Assembly (NCBI GenBank): GCA_010909165.1
Contig: MU008163.1
Coordinates: forward strand, 2,152,409-2,216,408
Origin: Anthoceros angustus
Taxonomy: Eukaryota > Streptophyta > Anthocerotopsida > Anthocerotales > Anthocerotaceae
Length of the DNA stretch: 64,000 bases
Direction of reading: 5' to 3'
Part shown: positions 1 through 11,590 of the stretch, in pieces
How the letters are laid out: each line of letters opens with the position of its first letter
How positions within the stretch are numbered: the stretch's first letter is position 1
The notes under the pieces: generated by a model
What the model was told of the DNA's origin: nothing
The model's input: only the letters and a program-made list of their open reading frames with translations
Database searches by the model: none
Made by a program: the position numbers and the translations under genes

Positions 1-23
1 CCCAACTCTTTTTCGTTTCGCAG

Positions 24-3000
24 CCAAGTGCAGACACAGTCATTATTTATGGTACGTTATCCCTCCAGTTAATTATTAGGGGTTTTTTTGTCTTAGTGGG
101 AGTTTTCGTCTCTCTTGGTGTGCCCAAACTTTGGGTCCGCCAGACAGATCAGGATCATGCGGTTTCGGTTGTGGCTGCGCAGACCCAGATTTCAACCCAT
201 TTGTTGACCTGCAAGCTCAGGCACGAGCACATCGCATTGGCCAAGTGAGGACTGTGCTTGTCTACCAGTTGGTCACTAAGTGTTCAGTAGAGGAGAAGAT
301 ACTGCAAAGATCTAGAAGAAAGCTTGCTATGGAAAACATAGTTATGAGTTTGACTGCCAAAGAGCAAGCTCAGGAGCTTAGTGAACTACTTTTGGAGGGG
401 GCAAGATCTGTTTTGGATGAGCAGAACATGGAGGCTACTTCAATTAAATACAGTGACGAGGATCTAAAGCAGCTTATGAACCGTGATATTGGACAGAATC
501 CTGAGCATGCAGCAGAGACAGCAGGATATCTGGGAGCTATACAAACAACCGATGATGGCCAAAAGCACAACTCAATGCACACGGAGGGAAGCAATTGGGA
601 TGAACTTCTTGGTAATCTCTCTGATGAGGGTGAACGATCGGAGGAGCTCGGACGAGGAAAACGGAGCCGTAAGGATGTTAAGTATGTGTGTGATCCGGAG
701 GGATGTGAAGATGAAGACGATTATCATGTGTCTCAGGAGAAGGAGAGCTCAGAATCAGATTCTGAAGCAAGCTTAGATCCTGAAGAACCACCTTCGGTTA
801 CAAAGCCTTCAAGGTGTAAAACAAATCTGCAAGCTTTTGACCATGAGGGCAGTCCAGGAGGTTTGGAGCTAAGTCAAAAGTCTACACAAAGAGGTTTGGA
901 GCTCAGTCAAAACTCCGAGTTATTAGTTACAACTGCAACCTCTGGATCACAGGTGTCCTCTGGACTCTTAATCCAACCTAATCTCCCTCGACATTCCTTT
1001 GACTCCAACAGATTTGCCCGATTGCTGCGTACCATACCTCAAGGTCAACCAACGACAAATATAACATCTTCTGGACAACGGCGCCCAGAAGTCCATACAA
1101 TGGCTTTGTTACAGTCTCTGAACCAGAATTTGTCAGGAGGAGCAGCTGGCCACCTTCAAAAGGTTCCGCTAGTTGATGCCAAACAACTGTACCATGTTGG
1201 AACACCCAAAGAATACTGTACACCTATCATCGGATTTGGTCATATGGCCTCTTCTGAACTGCAGCAACCAGTGCCTCTGAGAGGGCACACTCTTCCGTTG
1301 TTTGGTGATGGATATAAGGATTCTGGTGGACCTCTGAATGGGGGGTTTCACCAAGTGCCTCTACGTCACGTGGAGCCTGTTTGTGAGACAGAACAAACTC
1401 TTCGACTATTTGATGACAAAGTGCATTGTACTGGTGGAGCGTCAACCAGACCCGTGGAGTCACCCATGGGGCAGTTCCTCCAGCTGCCGCCATTTCAACT
1501 GGTTTCCGGTGGACCACCTCGTGGAGGACAGATTCTGTCACTGTTTGGTGAGAAACACTTGGGTGCTGGTGGAGCGTCTGGAGTGTCTCCAAACCCAGCT
1601 TCTGGCCAGTTCCTGCAAATCTCTCCTTCAATTCTAATGCGGCAAGCTGTTCCTAGTGGAGCACCTGTCAATGCTTCTCGACGCGATCCTGTGGAGGTGG
1701 TTTCTACTTTCAGCAGGTATGTGGAAGGCATGAGTCCATCCTGCATTCCCACCAACAGGCCTGCTGGTGATGCTCCTCAGTGTAGGACTGACATGCTCTG
1801 CAAGCACAGAGTGCCCAACTTCCCTGTAGAGAAATGTCCAGTGTCTGCGTCTGCATCACTTGAGACAAGGAGAGAGAAATTCGAGGTACCGAAGTTGGAA
1901 GTTGTGGACTGTGACCCCATGCAACATCCAACCTCTGGACACCCAAAGTTTGGGCAGAAGTCAATGCCATGCGAAATACGTCCTGAAAGTCTGGAGGAGT
2001 CAACATTATCACTTGCGGAGAGCTTGCTCACATCCTCCCTTGCTGATATAAGGACTCGTGATGTCTGTTCTGTTGGAACTGTCCTGTCATCTGCTGGGCA
2101 AGCCCCACCAGACTTGAGGTGTGTGGAGAAATCAAGGTCAGTCGGTGTCCCCAGAAACGCTGCTTCAAGGAACATGCCTGGATCTGCTGTGCCAGTTGAT
2201 ACTGCAGAAAACTGCCAAGAATACTCTAGCGTCCCTTGTTCATTGGATTCTGAACATACATTTGTGGCAGTTTCTGAGGCTGCACAGGTTACTGGAGCGG
2301 TGAACAGAGTAGATGTGGTGGAGAAAGTGATCAGCTCCTTTTACACAAGCTCAAATGGTTCTGAACTTGCAACAGACGTCTTCCAGCATCAAGCTAGAGT
2401 TTCCGAGGTTGGAGACTCTAAGGCAGACATGGCTTCTCATCACTCTAGTACTGCTGAGCTTCGGGTCTTGGGGACTATGCCCAGTAACGTGCCTCCTTTT
2501 GACATTCTTACTTCTCTCGCTGTTGTAGATATGCCTACCCCAGCCAGTAAGTCTGCAGCCCATGCTAGCGTTATCCCCAGTGTAGCTTATAGGTCGGATT
2601 TGGATACATATTTTAGTGCTTGTCCAAACTCTAGTATCTCAGCCCTAATGAAGAGCTTAAAGCTCCCTGTACCTCCGGCCCAGTATTCTGAACCTCCCCA
2701 CATCCCTACCATGACTTCTAATGCTCTGCCCTCTGTGTCTTCCAGACCAACTACTTGTGTGTCCGGACATTCCAACCTGCCTGTTGAACCTAAGGTCATT
2801 TTTGGGTCTGCAGATTTACCTGCAGCTTCCAAATTGTCATTTCTGGAGCCACATTATGTGAATGAGGTTCGTCCTGCAGTGTGTGATGTCAATCCAAGTT
2901 CAGGCTTCCCTTTTACTCCCGCTTGTTCTCCTGTTGACATTTTAGACGCTAATTTTTTTGGTTCCAAAACTTCGGAGTCTCGCCCATCCCCCACCTGTCA

Positions 3001-3367
3001 GAGTCTGCGGGGCGCATCCTCTCCCAGCTTTTCTTTCTCCCCTCCTGCCCTTTCAGATGCCCCCACCCACCTTCCGGCCGACCCCAAGGAGTCCCTTCCT
3101 CCTCCAAAGATGGTTCCCAACTTACCTCAACCCCAACTTTTGTATTCTGGGTTACCCAGGGACTGTTCCCTGCTTAAGAAGCCTGCCTCCAAGGCAGATG
3201 CTCGGAAACCACTGTGGGTCCCCTCAGGTGAAGCAGGCATGCTCATGTTACATTCAAGGAAAGAGCTGCAAACTCTTGACAGTGAAATGAAGACTCATGG
3301 CAATGGTGCGCTGCCTTTCCAACATGACTCGAGGATTGTTTCCGACACGGCGAATCCAGCCTCTTGA
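24..3367 (+). CDS. SNF2/CHD-like chromatin-remodelling ATPase, C-terminal part (5' end outside window)
   Basis: A 28-nt exon (24-51) between an AG acceptor and a GTACGT donor encodes SADTVIIY. It joins in phase, across a 131-nt intron, to a long exon (183-3367) starting DPDFNPFVDLQAQARAHRIG. This is helicase motif V/VI of SNF2 ATPases (Q-x3-R-x-HRIGQ). The following LVTKCSVEEKILQRSRRKL segment and a later SIKYSDEDL stretch match the region after the helicase core in plant CHD3/CHR4-type remodellers. The remaining roughly 900 residues are Ser/Pro-rich, intronless and without a recognised domain. They carry three degenerate copies of a T-L-x-L-F-G/D motif ending GGAS-like (about 1274-1580) and a small GLELSQ repeat (857-925). 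The role, ATP-driven nucleosome remodelling in the nucleus, is inferred from the family. The N-terminal chromo/PHD domains and the ATPase N-lobe lie upstream, so the subfamily is uncertain. The coding frame ends at TGA 3365-3367. Confidence 0.8.
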
Positions 3368-6156
3368 ACTCACTACTTTTTTTATTTGTTGCTCCCTCTA
3401 TCGATGACAGATTTTTTGACGGTTGGACTGGTGCCAGCCTAGCAGAGAAATCACCCCTTATTTGTTGCGGACTTTCTAGAATTATGTACGATGCAAAGCG
3501 AAAAAAGTACAGTAAAGAGGAATAATATTAAACTAAAGAAGAAAACACGTGAAGTAAAGAGAAAAAAAAGAAGTTAAGTCCGGTATAGAGGAAAAACAAA
3601 TAAAATGAAGTAAAGAGGTCAAGAGCAGTAAAGAGTTACGTGATGAGGAAAAGGTAGGAGGAGATAAAACTAAAACCCATTTTTCATGGAAGTCAACAAT
3701 CCCGACAGATTAGGCTCGCTGGCCAAGGTGACAGGCCTCGAGTCTGGTATCCCAGATTTCTTCTCTTCTAAACCTGATCGTTGCACAACAGCCCAAGTTG
3801 AACTCGTTGCTGTTATTTGACAGAGATGGGCGTTGAGAAGACAGGGAGGATCCGAAACTCGTTGCCTCATTTAACGTCGTGAGCCTGTCAATGCCATAGA
3901 GGCCAAATAGACAGTAAGATAACGGACATGCCCGTGCGACTGTGATGCTGGCTTCGCAGCACGACAGGCGAAGCCAAATGGGGAGGTTAAGAAATATGCT
4001 AACCCAAACCCGTTCCATGAGTTTGTCTCCTGAGTCCTCAGGGCGTTCTGAGGTCAGGATCTGGAGCTTGCTTCGAAGTAAGTATGAAAACTCGACAAAC
4101 TTGACAACTTCCTAGCCTGTGAAGCACTCACTGTGTGTACTTCCAGATCCAGCTCTCCCACCAAGCAGTGCAACGAGAATTTCAGGATACAGGTACAAGC
4201 CTTCGTAGCATTGAAAAGACTCAGAGGGGAGATCACAGCTGAGATTAACCTCACACAGCGGACATTGCTTGCTTCAAGAAAGGTTTAAGTTACGTCATAC
4301 AAACCTCCAATGAAACGTGATCCCACACAAGAGACGTGTGTTACACCATAAAATGGAATCTCGACGCATCCAGAGCATTTGATGGACTCTACACGTAGCC
4401 TGGAGGGTGTCCACCTACATATGTAGGTTCATGCCATCAGAAAATGCAATTAGATTTCAGAACTCGAATGCACGACAGTCATTACTACATAGCGTCCACT
4501 TTTAGATGTTTCTTTTGGTTTTGTTGTAGAAGCGGAGGAACGCTGCATCACTCTCCCGCCTACCCCGGCCCCCGCCCTTGCCCTTGCCCTTACACGCCAA
4601 GATGGTGGCCAATGCCATATGGCAAAGGGCTGACCCGGAGGACAGGGCCAACGACCTGAAGCTACAGCACAAACAAACCAACCACAACTTCATGTCCGAT
4701 CCAGCCCGAGTGGGGCCAACAAGGCCAGAAGAACCCGCGGTAGAAGAGTTCCAGCCACAGAGGATAACCGTAGAAACGTCAGACGAAGATTCTCCAACAG
4801 AATCGCGAAGCTCAACAGGGACAGTCTAGACAGAAGTCTGCGGGGATCTCCCGAGGGAACAGATCCTCAAGTTCCCAATATCGATGTGGCAAGTTGGCAA
4901 CTATTTACCGAGACATGTCGGTGAACCTACACAAATTCCTCGAGCCAGGGTCACATACCTGGGCGAGGGAATCTGTGGATGGACACTGTGGTCTCAGCAC
5001 ACCAGGCTGTCACTATATTCTGTCATATTTTATACAAGCGCTTGGCCCTCACCATTTCACCTTGTGTTAAAACGAGGTGGAGATGATATATTTTCTATAT
5101 CTCAGTCACATGTATTATTTTGCCTATAGAAGGGGCACCATCTTTGTACACCTCAGGCTAGCCATGATCAGACCATCCACTACCGACATGAGCAAGTCAT
5201 ACAAACATGCCATAGTGCAACAATCCAGCATCCCACGAGCAGATACAAACATGCCACAATGCAATAGTTCAGCATCCCACCATAGCATAAACAAACTAGT
5301 GATAGTGGACAATGTTTGCTACTAAGATTCCATGACTCTCAACCTCTCAGCTAGTGATAGTGGACAATGTTTGCTACTAAGAGTCAATGACTCTCAACCT
5401 CTCTAAAAACAGACACTAGGAATGAATGTGTACGCATCACATGCCATCCACTACAGGGCAGCATACTCACATGCCACCCACTAAAGGGTGATGTACTCAC
5501 ATGCCATCCACTACAAAACAAAGATATTGGTAAACCTATAGATTAACTCAAAGTTGCACATGCGGTAAGCACTTATAATTTGCTCATCTAACGCATGCTA
5601 CAAACTTGCACCTCTCCCACTTATGTGACCCAATATAGAACTCCCATACTCTGGAGAATGTAACAATGAAAAAGAAACGCCTACCATTGGCCAACATTAT
5701 GTTCTCTATAAACGACATATTGATCAACATCGCAATTTTTTCCATCATTCATAGTGTCATTTCAACACACAAAACTAATAAAGCCTAAGGCGAGACCAGC
5801 CAATGACCTTTTGTTCATATATTGGTGTAAGAATACAATGAAGCATAGATAGCACCACCGGCTAAATGACCAAAAATGACAACCAAATGACTAAAGAGCT
5901 AAAGATGACAACTAAATGACCAAAGAGCTAAATGTGGCTCAAGGTCTCAAACACTTAGTGTAGGGACATACTCTCAAATGTATCCTTCATGTTTTATTTT
6001 TTCAATATCTTATATAAGTAGTTGAAATTTTTATAATAATCAAAAAAATATTGAATACCATATTTAAACTATATGGTAGCACAATATGAAAAGAACATTA
6101 AAGTCAATAAACTTTCACAACTATTGTTATCTAGAGTCTTATTAACCTATATTTGG
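3368..6156. other. Intergenic DNA with low-order repeats, no convincing gene
   Basis: The first part (about 3480-3650) is purine-rich with recurring AGTAAAGAG-like words. At 5298-5327 and 5353-5382 a 30-bp block beginning AGTGATAGTGGACAATG is repeated directly. At 5440-5520 a roughly 36-bp unit containing ACTCACATGCCA(T/C)CCACTA occurs three times. At 5870-5935 CTAAATGACCAAA-type words recur. Short ORFs at 4444-4829 (+) and 3710-4018 (-) show no family resemblance. Confidence 0.6.
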
Positions 6157-6702
6157 TTAGATTTGATTAGAACGAGTAGACCAAAATGGGAGAGGAGTCC
6201 ATGACCCGAATATGTAACCCCCACATAAAAGGTGAGCATACCCGCTTCCATATGTTTCGTCTTCGGATACTTGAAGTTCACAATGCATTGTTTTTGTCAT
6301 AAAATTGGAGATCTCGACTTTCCATATATTAGGAACGGTGTCGCTTGAGATCAACATAGTTCCACCTTGCAATAATTCAAGCCTACAATTACGGGTATCT
6401 TTGTATCCAAATGCAAAAGGAACAGTGGAACTCCATAAGGCATATTCTGGACCGTAATCTATTCTGAAAAGCAAAAGTTTGCAAGATCTTTCATCCATCA
6501 GCAAACGATACAAGCCTTGTGGTTGAGATTGCAAATACTCATTAGGTCTCAATATTCTTCCTACTTCAAGGTTATTTTTAATTGTATACGCTGAAGGAAA
6601 GACCAACATAGATATAAGTAAGAAAGATATTATCTTAGACAGAGGTAAGTGATATAAGGTGCAACGATGTTGTGATAAGCTTTTATGTGATGACGTATTC
6701 AT
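6157..6702 (-). CDS. Small secreted B-type (bulb/GNA-like) lectin-domain protein, divergent
   Basis: This is a 181-residue single-exon ORF from ATG (6700-6702) to TAA. A hydrophobic segment at about residues 22-40 (KIISFLLISMLVFPSAYT) looks like a late signal peptide. The remainder follows the bulb-lectin fold order: RILRPNEYLQS (strand and Gly/Asn turn), GLYRLLMDERSCKLLLF (the usual QxDxNxVxY site), YALWSS, then NCRLELLQGGTMLISSD. Such lectins bind mannose or act in stress or defence. The canonical site is degraded (MDERSCKLLLF for Q-D-N-V-Y), so mannose binding is doubtful. The ORF stands alone in AT-rich DNA. It could be a functional single-domain lectin or a decaying fragment of a lectin receptor kinase. 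Confidence 0.5.
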   Translation of the reverse strand: MNTSSHKSLSQHRCTLYHLPLSKIISFLLISMLVFPSAYTIKNNLEVGRILRPNEYLQSQPQGLYRLLMDERSCKLLLFRIDYGPEYALWSSTVPFAFGYKDTRNCRLELLQGGTMLISSDTVPNIWKVEISNFMTKTMHCELQVSEDETYGSGYAHLLCGGYIFGSWTPLPFWSTRSNQI

Positions 6703-7600
6703 TAATATAATAACAAGATATAATAATTTTAAGAACGCGTCAATAAATGCTGCATAGGACTATCCATAAAGGTTTCAAAAGATGCACATTGGACTTATGG
6801 AATACGCTCATACTCCACAAAATTTTCTATTTAAACCCTTCAATAACTAGATTCTTGTTACTAGTTCATTGCTTATGAAGGAGATGATATTTAAAGTATT
6901 ATTATAATTTAAACTGTTATAGAATGTATAAAGTTGTTGAACCAAGTCATATGTCAAATATTGAAGCTTTCAATTCACATTGACCTGTAGACCTTCTAGA
7001 ATAAAAAGTCTTTCATGAGGAATAGATGTTGAACTAAAGTACAATTATTACAACTATTTGTCATCGTCATCATCTCAAGATTCTGAATTTCTGATAACTA
7101 GTTCAATGCATATAGTTTATGGTTGCAAATAAGTAAATTTTTAGTTAAAAATGAAGTAAGATATTTATTTAAATTAAATTTCCAAGAAGTCATGCATGCT
7201 TTTGAAGACTCTTGAGCGTGGGTGTAGAAACTCTTGATGTGCTCATTGGTGCATGCCTCCTTATTACCAAAAGTTTCCATGGGATGCTACTTATAAATGG
7301 CATAATCAAGAGAAAACATACAAAGGATAAGGCAGTTTACCGAAGTCATGGACATGAGCCTTTATTGACATCATGAATATGAGCCTTTGTCAAAGTCATG
7401 AGCACGATCGTTCATTAAAGTCGAGAAATTTTATAACATAAAAGCTATATAATACACTAGTTATACAATACACTAAAAACTGGTTAAAGTTAATACCATT
7501 ACAATTGCGTGCCTCTTTGATAATCTAGGTTTTTGTAATGTGTGAAGCTAAAGAGATTTTGTGATTACTTTCCACGCATGAAGAAGTAGCGAGGACTTCA
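6703..7600. other. AT-rich intergenic DNA, nothing recognised
   Basis: The only ORF here, at 7098-7280 on the minus strand, has no recognisable features. I see no RNA gene or transposon ends. Confidence 0.5.
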
Positions 7601-7760
7601 ACCCCATATTCCAATTTGCAAATGAAAGAATGAAAGGCCACATACATGTTCTAATTTGCAAATTAAAGAATGAAAGACCCCATACATATTCTGATTTGCA
7701 AATTAAAGAATGAAAGACCCCATACATATTCTGATTTGCAAATAAAAGAATGAAAGGTTG
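7601..7760. repeat. 40-bp tandem repeat, about four copies
   Basis: A unit with the core TTTGCAAATTAAAGAATGAA recurs at exact 40-bp spacing: CCAATTTGCA at 7611, CTAATTTGCA at 7651, then CTGATTTGCA at 7691 and 7731. The two inner copies are almost identical and the outer ones diverged, the usual pattern of a slippage or unequal-exchange array. The minus-strand ORF at 7663-7860 is only a translation of this array. Confidence 0.85.
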
Positions 7761-8136
7761 ATATCATTTTCGGTAAAGCAACATCCGCATAACACATGCA
7801 ACTACTACAATGAATGCAAAAACGTCTTAACCCCAAAAGGATTGAGCTGGCTATTTTCATGGAAAATAGGCTGGACTTGTTTTTGATTTATCACAAGCAT
7901 TCTGATGTTCCTTTAAACGTGAGAAAATGCAAGCATACCAAGCTCTGAGCTGTGCATCCAATGAGTCCACTCCCACCGCGATCAGATCATTGTACATCCC
8001 AGAGTGGTGTGAGAAACCTTGGAGAGTTTCTTGATCTCTTGGTGCTTTTAGCTCAGTTTGTCATGGTCACATAAGCAAATAGTGGCATAAGCATATACTG
8101 TTAGATGTGCGTTGGCAAGCTTTATCTAATACGCTC

Positions 8137-8588
8137 TAATCGGAAGAGAGTGCGAGAAATTTGGGCCACGATTGTCTGATGAACATTAAGACATCCATTA
8201 GGCATGAAACCGCGCAAAATGCAGCAAAGTGTCCATGGGTTTCGATATCCCATGATTTGGCTACCGACCTACGGGGACTGCGTCTCTTTTATGTGCACGA
8301 CCAAGCGGTAGCGATCGCTCACATGGCACCTAGTGGCCATGGCTGCCTTCTTCGCTCTAATCGGAAGAGCGCGAAATTTGGGCCTGATTGTCGATGAACA
8401 TTAAGACATCCATTAGGCATGAAACCGCGCAAAATGCAGCAAAGTGTCCATGGGTTTCGATATCCCATGATTTGGCTACCGACCTACGGGGACTGCGTCT
8501 CTTTTATGTGCACGACCAAACAGGCGCGATCTGCCGGCCCTCCACATGGCACAACCCTAGTGGCCATGGCTGCCTTCTTGCGCTCTAC
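8137..8588. repeat. Tandem duplication of a roughly 215-bp segment
   Basis: Copy 1 (about 8137-8350) and copy 2 (about 8356-8588) share a nearly identical block of about 140 bp. It runs from GAACATTAAGACATCC (8181 and 8396) to GTGCACGACCAA, an offset of 215 bp. Both copies continue through GTGGCCATGGCTGCCTTCTT. Reading frames over the block are open in both copies but match no family I know. Confidence 0.85.
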
Positions 8589-8589
8589 A

Positions 8590-8857
8590 ATAATCCCCAG
8601 CTCATGTCCAAACGGCTTAGGCGAAATGGATACAAAAATCCCCAGCTCATGTCCAAATGGCTTAGGCGAAATGGACACATATTTATAAGAACGTTATTAT
8701 TAAACATCTTGCGCTTAGATTGATACTTAGATGGGGTGCCTAAAGGAAGTGGATGCCCTTGGTGTAAGTAGCTTGGGCACACCATGGAACAAATTTTTAA
8801 ATACCATGATAGAAAATTCTGTCCAAGTGGACTAAAATATATTCTTCTTCTTCTTCT
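8590..8857 (+). mobile_element. SINE-family copy A (body and CTT tail)
   Basis: This copy shares with the 12.3, 19.1 and 57.0 kb copies an imperfect inverted repeat (TGTCCAAATGGCTTAGGC region), then GATGGGGTGCCTAAAGGAAG, GGATGCCCTTGGTG and GTAGCTTGGGCACACCATGG. It ends with GTGGACT and a (CTT)n tail at 8840-8857. The inverted-repeat segment itself is duplicated (8592-8640 and 8641-8690). No tRNA-like head is visible; the 215-bp duplication abuts its 5' side. Confidence 0.75.
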
Positions 8858-10789
8858 GGATACCACCTACTGCGTGCTGCGTCACCAACGGGCACCCCTT
8901 CCTCGGTCACCTGCAACCTGCACGGAAGAGGTCACCAAAAGAAGCCGTTCTCGTCTTGGTAGAGAGATGAAAAAACACCGGCAAGTGACTGTCAACGGCA
9001 AGTTAGAGGGAGGGGAAACGAATGTGCGCACCGGGGGGCCGCTCTAGATACCGTGGCAAGACCGCATCCAGGGCACGACAGCCTGCGCGGTACAAGCGGG
9101 GCCTCGAAAGGAATGCGGCTTACCAGCCCGGCCATGGAGCTAGACCATGGAGCCCGAACTTCTTTCAGCATTGTGATTCTTTGTAGCAATTGCTGGCCAA
9201 ATTTTTAGACAAGTGGGTGGACAGATACAGAATGAAGATACAGAATGACAGATACACAACACTGCACACTAACATAGGAGATAGGTCTCCTGTCGTCAAA
9301 TTTGCTAAATCCCTTAAAGTAGCCCAGAAACGCTCAATTTGAACTCCCCAGTGCTTGTGGTAACAAATGTTGAGGGCTATAGAGGAATTGAATCCGCTCA
9401 GCTTTAGCGAACTGCATACTATCAGCCACGACAGAAATCCGATTTAAATTTGGATTGTGGAGCCCCGAAGAGCTCAGCCCAAAAAGTAGACTAAGCCGCT
9501 TTTGTGTCCCGCGCACGGTATTCTTTAGTAAAAGGCGAAAGAATAGTTCGCTTTGCGCTGAACACGCGGCACATGATTTTTAAGGCTGGGGATGCTAGTT
9601 CAAGTAGGGTAAAAAGAGCTACGCAGGTCTTCTGAATGATATGGGGTATACCTGACAAGCCAATCAGGACTTCGTTGTTGTTCTCCCTTTTATCGTGAGA
9701 TTCCTGTGGAGGCAGATAAGGAGATGCGCTCGCTCAAGAGCCGACTCTTCACGTTTCGGTCACAAATAGCACCGAGCTTGCCAATACTTTCTCTGTCCAT
9801 TCTTCTCTTTACAAGAGATAGCGGGCCGTACCACAATAGAGAAGAGGCGAGCAATACGACCAGATGATGCTAGAAATGGGAACATGCGTTCTTGTTCTAC
9901 TATAGCACATGGGGGGTTTAGAGCGGTCTCATCTCCTCCAGCTGCGATCCTAAACTCTCCAGCAAGTCAATGAGTTGCCTATGCCGTGGACTCTGGCAGA
10001 CTCCGACCACGAAAATGTGTATTTGGTGGTCATGCTCGATCCGACTCAGCCCTCAGCCCGGGCTTCTTCCATGCGCCTTGTTTTCGTCTCAGGCTGTGCT
10101 CCTCCCATGCATGATCCAGCAAACCAGCACCAGCTTAAATGTGAACACAATCTACAGCAGAAAGTTTCGGCTGAAGATGCACCGCATGAGTGAAGGCATG
10201 TGGCAGTCCATCCCAGTCAGCGGAATTGGAGCACGCTGAGTGATGAAAGCGTGCTGAGAACCGTCGATCGAGCTGCATGCAGAAGGAGCTCCCTTGCAGG
10301 CATCCTCGCAAAGAATCAGCTGTCCTGGAAGACAAACTGGCAGAGACAGAATTGGTGGAATACGCAGGCGGGCAGTTGCTTCTGGACGGGGCAAGGGCAA
10401 CCTGAATTCCAGCTTCAAGCGCGATCGGTAAAGATGACACAGCACACAAATGCGACTGGTACAATTGACCTACAGGAGGAAGAAGGCGCGAGATGTGTCC
10501 AACACCTCCTGCCATTGTGGGCAAATGAACCACAGGATTCACCAGGGATTCTACCGAAGCGGGCGCTTCACAAACCCAACACAGGCTCGCCTTGTCTCCA
10601 CTCAATTGAGCGACGGGGAAAGGACTGTACAGCAGAAGAGAGCACAAAATGTCCGTGCAACCAATATCATCGTTAGACACTTGAGGAATCCGCAGCCAGT
10701 TTACCTGGCATCAAAGAATTATTTGTACAACTCAGTTCAGCCAATGTCTCTCATGTAAAGTAGGAAACAGCTCCGAGGCCGGGTTGCAA
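8858..10789. other. Intergenic DNA without a supportable gene
   Basis: The interval has more balanced GC than the AT-rich parts nearby. Overlapping ORFs at 9970-10760 on both strands lack recognisable domains; part may be 3' untranslated sequence of the CPP1-like gene that ends at 10790. The 9300-9960 stretch has an unusual composition that made me consider organellar origin, but I matched it to nothing. Confidence 0.4.
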
Positions 10790-11590
10790 CTACTTCAAAT
10801 AAGTAGAGCCGCAAAACAGAAACACATAGGAAATAAGAGAGCTGACGAGTTCAATTCCCCATGACCCAGGGAGAACTTGCGCTGGTAGGATGGGCCATAC
10901 GAGCGTGCTTATGAGCCAGCTTCCGATAAGAACAACAAATCTGCATAAACCCACTCCAGAGGTGTTAATAAGGACGTATGCAAGTAAGGAACGAGAAAGA
11001 CGTACGTAGGGTAAGATCGGTTCCACACACCCCAGCACACCAGCTTTCCACGGCTTCTTTAGCCGTTCGTTTAAGAAGTAAAGTGACGACAAAAAGGACA
11101 GGAGAACCTGCAGCCATGAAGCCAACGGGAAGCAAACATAAGCCCAGAGCACTGATAAAGCCAAGGAGCAGGTAAGCCGAAGCTGAAATGAGTGACACAC
11201 CTGGAAAGCTGGACCCTTGGGCGTTTTGTCAAAACCAGTCCAAATGGCCAACATTGCAAAACATGCCGCACGCGTCAGAATTCTTTTCTGCGAAGGCACC
11301 TCGATCCTGTTGGAAAGGAACTGCATCCACTTGGGTGGTTGCACGAGCTTCTTGACTTGGCCCGGTTTCGCCCTTTTCCGTTGCTTCAAACTGTCCATGA
11401 AGATTCTGTCATACGCTGATTCAATGGCATTCTTACTCTCCGGATGCTCTCCATAGAGAGAAATCAGATAGCTACGTGCGTCTTGAACCTCCTCCAACGA
11501 GGCCTCCTTGCTGACACCCAGCCTCTTGTGTGGATCACGCACGTTGATCCTCGGAAACACCGGATAACCTGGCCAAGCCGGTACAACCAC
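10790..11590 (-). CDS. CPP1: CPP1/CDF1-like chloroplast protein (chaperone-like protein of POR1)
   Basis: The order FPRINVRDPHKRLGV, a J-like helical region (SKEASLEEVQDARSYLISLY), GPAFQ, LYFLNE and a C-terminal ISYVFLFCGSTYLK matches plant CPP1. CPP1 is a plastid membrane protein with a J-like domain and about three membrane helices that protects protochlorophyllide oxidoreductase. Aligning to the family gives three exons here: 11590-11201, 11107-11041 and about 10953-10790. Intron 1 (11108-11200, CAG|GTGTGT to CTGCAG) is 93 nt. Intron 2 (about 10954-11040) is near 87 nt and its acceptor is less certain. Both are open and divisible by three, so the genomic frame runs on as 266 codons. There is no ATG at 11590 (it is GTG) and an in-frame TGA lies at 11597-11599, so the transit peptide must come from an upstream exon I could not place. 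An ATG-ATG frame near 11980 that stays open to a GTGAGA donor near 11850 is a candidate, but its phase does not fit. Confidence 0.8.
   Translation of the reverse strand: MVVPAWPGYPVFPRINVRDPHKRLGVSKEASLEEVQDARSYLISLYGEHPESKNAIESAYDRIFMDSLKQRKRAKPGQVKKLVQPPKWMQFLSNRIEVPSQKRILTRAACFAMLAIWTGFDKTPKGPAFQVCHSFQLRLTCSLALSVLWAYVCFPLASWLQVLLSFLSSLYFLNERLKKPWKAGVLGCVEPILPYVRLSRSLLAYVLINTSGVGLCRFVVLIGSWLISTLVWPILPAQVLPGSWGIELVSSLISYVFLFCGSTYLK

Noticed and set aside
7601-7760. CRISPR-like regular repeat spacing
   Set aside because: Repeats are contiguous with no unique spacers, and the genome is eukaryotic.
9300-9960. Possible organellar (mitochondrial) insertion, suggested by composition
   Set aside because: I could not match any organellar gene or intron on either strand; left as unassigned.
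10965-11198. Separate minus-strand ORF, or a 2-nt frameshift in the CPP1-like gene
   Set aside because: The alternative frame begins VSLISASAYLLLG and looked like a continuation after a GT duplication. An intron at 11108-11200 restores the family sequence (GPAFQ then VLLSFLSSLYFLNE) without any error.
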